DNA of 64,000 bases, taken from Gari tellinella (lineage: Eukaryota > Mollusca > Bivalvia > Cardiida > Psammobiidae). How positions within the stretch are numbered: the stretch's first letter is position 1; every line of letters starts with the position of its first letter. This document shows positions 44,901 to 53,900 of this stretch, one piece after another. Below the pieces are notes generated by a model. That model made no database searches. It had not been told where the DNA came from and saw nothing but the letters and a program-made list of their open reading frames with translations. A program made the position numbers and the translations under genes. The stretch is from NCBI GenBank assembly GCA_922989275.2, contig OV277863.1, positions 18,504,001 to 18,568,000 of the forward strand, in the 5' to 3' direction.

Positions 44901-47900
44901 GACTGTTCCCCAAATACACTAATGTATACCTGACTTTTATCTGAAAATGGATGAGACCATTTGAAAATGCATGCAGCCTTGTAATCGTTAAGCAAGGTCC
45001 AACTTGATTGATTGTCGTAATTACGTGTTTGATGAGGGTACTGTATTTTAACCCCTTAAGAGCGATGATGAAGAAGAGCAATATTCTTACCCAATCGGTA
45101 CCTCGTGTGGCTCCGGAACCCTGAAGGATAAAAGAATATATTCGATTTTGTCTTGAGCGGCCACTTAAAATATGACTAGTAATCAAATGCTGCGGGATAT
45201 TTTCACTTGCTGCTTGTTTTAGCATTAATCATTCAATTGCCATAAGATACATGAATACTTCGTCATAGAGCGACTTCCTAAAACAATTATATACAACACT
45301 CATGTAACAGGGCTGGTTGGTTTGTTAACGTCTGTTTCTACAATCTATGGGCTAATTGGACGCCCCAGAGAGAGGGCAGCGGAAACCCCGGCTGCGATGT
45401 CCTACTCTTACATGTAGATCGACAGGTTCTCAGGTTCTTTCTTACATGTACAGTGGAGAATCTGTTATTCTTTCCCAATAAACGCGTTTACGCTAAAACT
45501 ATTATTTACAATACAAACCGTTTGGAGCCAGATCAGACGCCGGGTAACCCGGCGTCTGATCAGGCTCCAAACTGTTTGCCACCAAGATAAACATCAAATA
45601 TCAGAATTGTCCAAAAGTTGTTCTTTTCTACGTTTTAGCGCTTTGCGTTTGCGTACGTTTGCGTTTAAACGGGAAAGAATAACAGATTCTCCACTGTATG
45701 CCCAGTGTTAAGCACTTATACATCGGACCTCGGTTTCGATAAAGTCTCATCTGAAGGACTTGATCCGGCGGAGGATTGAATGCACGACACATGGAAGTGA
45801 ATTCGATCCCGTAGCCACCCAATCACGTCCGCCGGTCTCAGGTAACAGTAACATCTTCTTACACACATAGTTTTCAAAGTCAGTAATGAAAGCAAATCAA
45901 GCGATCGGAATCGAAAATGATGTATTTCATTAATAGAGCACCCCTGTCGGCTGACAATCGATTACTAATCCATCTATGGTTAATAAGTTCATAATAGTTA
46001 CATGTAGTAAATATTTTACATGGAATACTAGATCATAAGCATACAGTGGAGAAAACGTTATTCTTTCCCTTTAAACGCAAACGAAACGCAAAACACTAAA
46101 ACGTAGAAATTGACAACTGTTTGACATTTTTTACTATCTATTTTTAACTGAGTGGCAAACAGTTTGGAGCCTGATCAGACGCCGGGTAACCCGTCGTCTG
46201 ATCTGGCTCCAAACTGTTTGCAATTGAAATAATAGTTTTAGCGTAAACGCGTTTATTGGGAAAGAATAACGTTTTCTCCATTGTATTCAATCATAAACAT
46301 GGTTTTAAGATAAACGTACTTTTATTGACAATGAATAATCTATTACATGTAAATCTTGCTCGGTCGACTAACATTTCTATGAACTGAGTTTACATGTAAC
46401 CCGTAACTCAATAAATATCCCTTTTTACGCTTTTAACTTATTCCTCCACTGAAAGTTCCACGTTAAACAGTCGCCAATATGTACATTGTACTATACATGT
46501 AAGAGATATATTCTATATGTAACAGGTTGTAGTTTAAAGCAGATTGAAAGTAAATCAGGATGCGCCTATAAAGGCACATTCTGTTTTTCTTTAAATCTAC
46601 ATTAAGTGGGCACATGTCTTCAAAAATAATAACAGACTTTAGGGTAACAGGTTAAATTACAATTCTAGATTATGATCAGGTACATGTAGTCTGTTTTAGC
46701 TTTTGATTTACTTACAGTTCGTCGTTGCTTCGTACATTGCTCAACTTCAGCTGTGTCAGTCGATAAAACTGGTCGACCGGTTGGCTGCTTGTACTGAAAA
46801 TAAAAAGAAAGTCAATGTTATCACAGTCTTCATCATCGGGCTTCTATCACCGTCTTGTATATGAGCATTATCATCATTATCATCATCATTATCATCATCA
46901 TGATCTTAGAAAAAAATACTAATCGTCGATGTCGACGTGGATAGTCACAGTAATATTGATTTTAAAAACAATAATGATAGAAGAAGAAGAAGATGATGAT
47001 AAATGCATTCTTTAATTAGCTTTTCATTGGTGCCATCTGACTAAGGTCTACAGTGTTTCTGTTGTTTTTATCTTATTTACAGATAATATACGGTGTCGTC
47101 TCTGCGCAACTAATCTTTGTTGATGAAACACATAACTTGAGTGAGCCACATGCATATTTAAACATAATCATCTTGGTTGTCTGTGAAACCTCAATGCTTC
47201 ACTATACACATGCAGTAAAACCTCTCTATTACGACCACTAAAATAGAAGGCTTATTGATTGTATGAAAGACAGGTGGCAGTTTACAGCAGCTTTTTTGTT
47301 GTACTTTTACCTTGCTTTAAGCAACCGTCTGCATTAAATACAACGGATGTTTGTTTGTTCCCATTTAAACGCAAACGAAACACAAATGCAGTATACAAAA
47401 ATATAGAAACAACAGGTTTTAGAAATTTCTAACGATCTATTTTAATCTGAGCGGCAAACAGGTTGGAGACTGATAAGACACCGAGATACTCATTGTCTGA
47501 TCTGGCTCCAACATGTTTCCTGGGTACATAATGAGTTTAACGTGAACGCGTTTATTGGGAAAGAATACCGTCTTCTACAATGTAAAAATCAACACGCTTA
47601 GTGGTACATTTGTAGTACAGCGGAGAATACGTTATTCTTTCCCGTTTAAACGCAAACGAAACGCAAATGTATTGTACTTAAATGCAGAAATAACAACTTT
47701 TTCACAATTCTGAGACATGATTTTAACCTTGATGACAAACGGTTTGGAGCCTGATCAGACGCCGGGTAACCCGGCGTCTGATCTGGCTCCAAACTGTTTG
47801 CAATGGAAATAAACATTTTAGCGTAAACGCGTTTATTGGGAAAGAATAACGTTTTCTCCACTGTAATACCGAGGTTTAACTGTACCATGACAACTGGAGA

Positions 47901-50900
47901 CCAAGTACTGCACTCTGCTAATCCGTTGATCCCATTAACTCTATCCACACCAATATTTATCGTCTGCTTCAACCTTCTGATCGCCATTATATCGGATTAG
48001 ACCATATCAACTGCACTGTCATTTCAAAGGAGTTAGATATATAAGGCCGTAAGACAACAGAAATATCGATTTGAGTATTAAAAAGTTTGGATCTTGATCA
48101 GGCGTCATACATGTATCATGATCAAAACTATATTGTCTTTATATTAACCCGGCGTCTGATCAGGCTCTAAACTGTTTGCCAACAGATAAAAAAAATCGTC
48201 AGAATTGTACATAAAAGGTCATTTTCAATCGTTTAAGGAATAACGGTTACTCCATTGTATCTAAGACACTATATATCTTATATTTCAATACTCGCACTCA
48301 ATATATTTGCTGTAACAGGTTTTACAACTTTCCATTTTGAAGTCAATGACACTGTTCCTTTCATACGCTACGTATTAGTGTCATTTTTCATGTTCCAATT
48401 AGAGATTTATATACGGCTATAAATGTTGCGTAATAATAAACTTTTTGAGAGGCATAGAAGCCTATATCTGACTATGCAAACAGTTTGTACCCTGATCAGA
48501 CGCGGCGTATCGCAGCGTCTGACCAGGGTCCAAACTGTTTGATACTCATATCGGGGTTGTGTTTTTTTCCCAGTCAGACTGCGTTATACAACATTTTGAA
48601 ATCTTTTGCAACGATGCAGACGATAAAGGTAAAAGTGAATGTAAAATTAGCTACAGTGGAGAATCTGTTATTCTTTCCCAATAAACGCGTTTACGCTAAA
48701 ACTATTATTTGCAGTGCAAACAGTTTGGAGCCAGATCAGACGCCGGGTAACCCGGTGTCTGATCAGGCTCCAAACTGTTTGCCACCAAGATAAACATGAA
48801 TTATCAGAAATGTCAAAAAGTTGTTCTTTTCAACGTTTTAGTGCTTTGCGTTTGCGTACGTTTGCGTTTAAACGGGAAAGAATAACAGATTCTCCACTGT
48901 ATGAAAGAGTCAATGCTGAAAAAAATATATTGATTGTATTGTAATGTGGAGAAAACATTATTCTTTCCAAATAAATACGCGTTTACGGTAAAACTTGTTT
49001 TCCTTTGCAAACAATCTGGAGCCAGATCAGACGCCGAGTAAACCGGCGTCTTAACAAGCTCCAAACTGGTTCCACTCAGATTTAAATAAATACATGTATT
49101 TAGAAATTTCATTTTCTACGTTTGACTGGAGTGCGTTTGCGTTTCGATTGCATTTAAAAAGGAAAGAATATCGTCTTCTTCACTGTATTATTATACTTAA
49201 GGACTAATTAGAATATTTATTGTATTAATGGATGTATGAGAAAAAAAACCTGGTCACACTGTATGAAACCTCCATGAATACAATAAATATTCCGAATTAT
49301 CACATAAACGTGCAAAATATAGAGGGCCGTAAAAATCGTACGGCCCACTGGGCATATATTTTATACTAATTTTCGAATCACCAAAATACTGTATTACTAC
49401 GCCGACTTTAAATCAGTTTAGAAAATCTAGACAAAATAAGATCACAACTAGGGATTTAAAATAGTTCCAAGTGTCCTCAAACATTATCCCAGGCAATCCC
49501 GCAAACTCAGGCTGCAAATTAGGCTACGTAGAGCTCTAGTAGAACAGTGACTCAGACAGTTTTTTCAAATTTAGACGTTACAGTAATAATGACGTCGTGT
49601 TGCTATCACGACGTTATTTTGAAAACAAAACTTGATTCTAACTGTCAAATGATCATTTTTGGTCAGTTAGAACAGTTTTAAATTAAATATGAATTTAAAA
49701 TTTGAATAGGGTATCGGAAGAGTCTTTACACAACACATTGATGTTGATTTTCTTTATTTTAGTTTGATTGGTATTTTTATCTACGGATGAATAAAACCGA
49801 ATAACTCCTATGACGAATCGTTTTACTAAGAGCCGAGGGCAAAAGTGAAAGTAAGAGCGTTCGGATTTTCGTGTCATTTTGGTGTTTATGTGATAAATAG
49901 GATATCAAATTCGTGTGTTGTCAGTCGTGAATTTATTGAACTCGTTGGATAAAATGATATGTTGCTCGCCAAGGCTCGCAACATATTTTTTTTATCTAAC
50001 TCGTTCAATAAATTCACGACTGACAACACACTCATTCAATATCCTCTATTTATTCCTTATAATTTAATATCACTTCTGAATTTAAGAAAGTAGTTAAATA
50101 GAGAATCTGACGCGAATGTTCTTTTTTAACGCTTTTAAAACGTAGGTTGTAGTCCCTCCGCCACATATATTTTCCGCCAAAACGCAACGATGTTATGTAG
50201 TAACGTCGACGTCAATGACGTCATTCGGCATCCTGCTTCATGCAGCGCTTGTGAAGAGCAGTTGGACTAAGTGAAAGTAGTCATGACAAGGCGTGGCCTG
50301 AATTTTATTTTTTTCATGGAGTTATGAAACAAAAATTACAGCCAATCACAGTAAACCAAAGTATAGATACATACGCCAGTTTATTGTTTAACTCTTTTAC
50401 CGCCAAACCCCGTCTGCTTAATCTTATCGTCTGCAATTAACGTCAAATTCAAAGTTTGATTTTTTGACTGATAAAATATTGATTCGAATGCCGCAAACAG
50501 TTTGGATTTTAATCAGACGCCACGTAACGTGGCGTATGATCTGCATACAATCTGATTACAAAGTTGAGTTAAGTCGCAGCTATGGCAGAGAAGGGGTTAT
50601 ACCATTGGACAAAGGGTTTTGACTGTACATTGTATTTTAAAATACGGTAACCATGAATCTAAATTCTATAGTGTGGTAAACAATTTCTGATTAAAAAGCA
50701 CAGCAAACCCCCTCTGCTACAACCAACTGATAAAGACTTCACGTAAATCAAGGACAAGCGACATCTTTAGGCGAGATGAAAGTAAAGCAGGACTTGAGCT
50801 GTCTGTCTTTCTTTCACATGGCTTTAAGTGGCTTCTTAGTCAAAAAAGCAAAACTTAACCTAATTCAGTAATTGTAATAATAGATGGAGTTTATGCTGTA

Positions 50901-53900
50901 AAAATGTTATTGGGGGTAACAATAAAAGTTGATAGACAGCGAGTTATGTCGGGTCTTGGTGGTAACACTTGTTTTGAATAGAACCACCGAGGGGTGCGAC
51001 CAAATACAATAACCCAATGTAGATGACCGCCTTTGGGTATATATATATTACATTGGAGAAGACGCTATTCTGTATTCTTTTTCAATAAACGCGTTTAAGC
51101 TAAATCTACTAGTTCCATTGCAAACAGTTTGGAGTTAGATACAAAATGTAAGACGCCGGGTATTCAATGCAAACAGTTTTGATTCAGATCAAACGCCGGG
51201 TAACATGGCATTTGAGCAGACTCCAAACTGCTTGTAACTCGTATTATAATAAATGGTTATAAAATTCAAAAACATGTTTACATATAGCAGTTGCGTTTGC
51301 GTTTCGTTTGCGATTTCAAAAGGGAAAGAATAATTTCTCCACTGTACAGTGGAGAAGATGTTATTCTTTCCCAATAAAGGCTTTTTATGATATTAGATAG
51401 ACATTTTTTCAACAGAAAATGTACAATAACATGGCAGTCTGTTATTAAAACATACACAGTAAGACGTCAGCGACAATATGTATGTTTTAATATAGCCATT
51501 CCATATGCCAAGGATAACACAAAAAGAGGAAGAAAAACTCTTATTTCCATTGTTGTCCTTACGGTATAGCATTGTATGACATAGGAATGTATAACAATCA
51601 GATTCAAAATCACAGCATATTAAAACGTTTTACTTTATTTACATTGCAAACAGTTTGGATTCAGATCAGACGCTGGGAAACCCAGCGTCTGACCTGGCTC
51701 AAAACTGTTTGCCACTCAGATTAAAATGAAGTGTTAGAAATTTCTTAAAACTGTCATTTTCAACATTTCAGTGTTTTTGTTTCGTTTACGTTTAAACAGG
51801 GGGGGGGGGGGGGAGGGGGGGGGACGACTTTCCACTATAGCAGGGTAAGGGGTTAAGAATGCGTGCTGTTCAGTGCACTCAGCGATAAAACAGTTAAGAT
51901 AATAATGTATTGAGTTGGAATTAAGGCTGAGAGGAAATGCCTCCTGAATAAATAAAAGCGTTGATCAGTGATATGGGCAGGATAAGATCAATACCCAATA
52001 CTGATACAGTCAAACCTCTCTTAACCCGTTCATGATCAAATTTATCGTGAGGTTTTTACCCCTTCACCGCCATATTGTCTTCTGCTTCAATATTGTTGTC
52101 TGCAATATCGTATCAAAGTTAGATTTAAGCCAGTATAGCTGACGTAATTTCAAAACAAGTTGCAAACAGTTTTGATCCTGATCAGACGCCGCGTTACGCG
52201 GCGTCTGATCAGGATCAAAGCTGTTTGTAAATGCGCTTTATGACGTCATTGAGAATGAAAGGAATACTAGTAACCCGTTACCCCATCTAGCCTGTTTATA
52301 GTTTTTAAAACAAGTTACTACTTAATGCAGATGGAAAGTAAAGCAGGGTGCTCCTTAAGGCCGTGCACGCATTGGAAACAGCCCACCTGGGTCAGAGGAG
52401 ATTGTGTCATGAATGATCAAGGGATACAGTGGAGACAACGTTATTCTTTCCCAATAAACGTGTTTACGCTAAAACTGTTATTTCCATTGCAAATAGTTTG
52501 GAGCCAGATCAGACGCCGGGTAACCCGGCGTCTGTTCAGACTCCAAACTGTTTGCCACTCAGACAAAAATAGATAGTTAAAAATGTCAAAAAGTTGTTAT
52601 TTTCTACATTTTAGTGTTTTGCGTTTGCGTTTCGTTTGCGTTTAAACGGGAAAGAATAACAGATTCTCCACTGTACGAGTTTGTCAGCCAGGGAGACAAT
52701 AACAGAAATAGACATGGCGGGACAAGAATGGGTAGTATAGATAGAGCGATAGTTAGACAGAGATAAAGATAAGCTTGTCAGAAAACAATAGAAAAACACA
52801 GTATTGAGTCACTACTTACATGTATAAACTCGGTGAGAGAGACAACAGAGACATGGAAAGACAGAGAGAAGACAGACAGCAAGGAAGAGAGGAAGACATA
52901 CGGACAGACATAGACAGAGAGAGACATACATGCAAACAGACAGACATACAGACAGACATAGAGACATACATATATTGTAGAGGAGGGGAGTCTAAGAGCT
53001 AGAAAGAGATAGACAGGTACAGTAGGTTTACAGACAGACAAACATACAGACAAACCTATGGAGGAAAGGTCGCACATTTTTAACAGCATATGATATAAAA
53101 ACTGTTCATTTTCAATACACTTATTCAATCAACTTTTCTATTCTGATAAAGGTTTCGAATTTTTGTTTATTTCTATTATTATTATTATTTTAATTTTCGT
53201 CTGTTTCTGCCAACTTTGAGCTTATGAGGAACGTTTATCGTATACAGTAAAACCTCTCTATTACGACCCCTTAGGTGTTTACGACAGGTGACTGCTTAAA
53301 GCAAGGTGACAGTAAAACAGATTTAGCTCCTCAGTTTGTCATCTTGCTTTAAGCTGTCACATGCCTCTTATATATTCAATTAACCATCGTTTATGTGGTC
53401 GTAATAGAGATGTTTCACAGTTACAGTGGATAATCTGTTATTCTTTCCCATTTAAACGCAAACGTACGCAAACGCAAATCACTAAAACGTAGAAAAGAAC
53501 AACTTTTGGACAATTCTGATAATTCTTGTTTATCTTGGTGGCAAACAGTTTGGAGCCTGATCAGACGCCGGGTTACCCGGCGTCTGATCTGGCTCCAAAC
53601 TGTTTGCACGGCAAATAATAGTTTTAGCGTAAACGCGTTTATAAGGAAAGAATAACACATTCTCCACTGTATAATATTCATGTTTATTTTGATTATGCAT
53701 ATCAAATTGAATAAGATGATTGAGTTTGCAGATATAATCAATATGAATCTTTGATTTTCCTGTTATGCTTTCGTTTTAAACAAAGCGCACTTGAATAATT
53801 ATATTTGTTTTGTCTGTAATATCAATTGAGACACCAGCGTGAATATAGATTGGACAGCATGGTTCATATACCCGGGGTATTTAAACAAAGAATACATGAC

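Noticed and set aside
45765..45845. Possible box B (GGGATCGAATTC on minus) suggesting another SINE
   Set aside because: No matching box A at the right distance.
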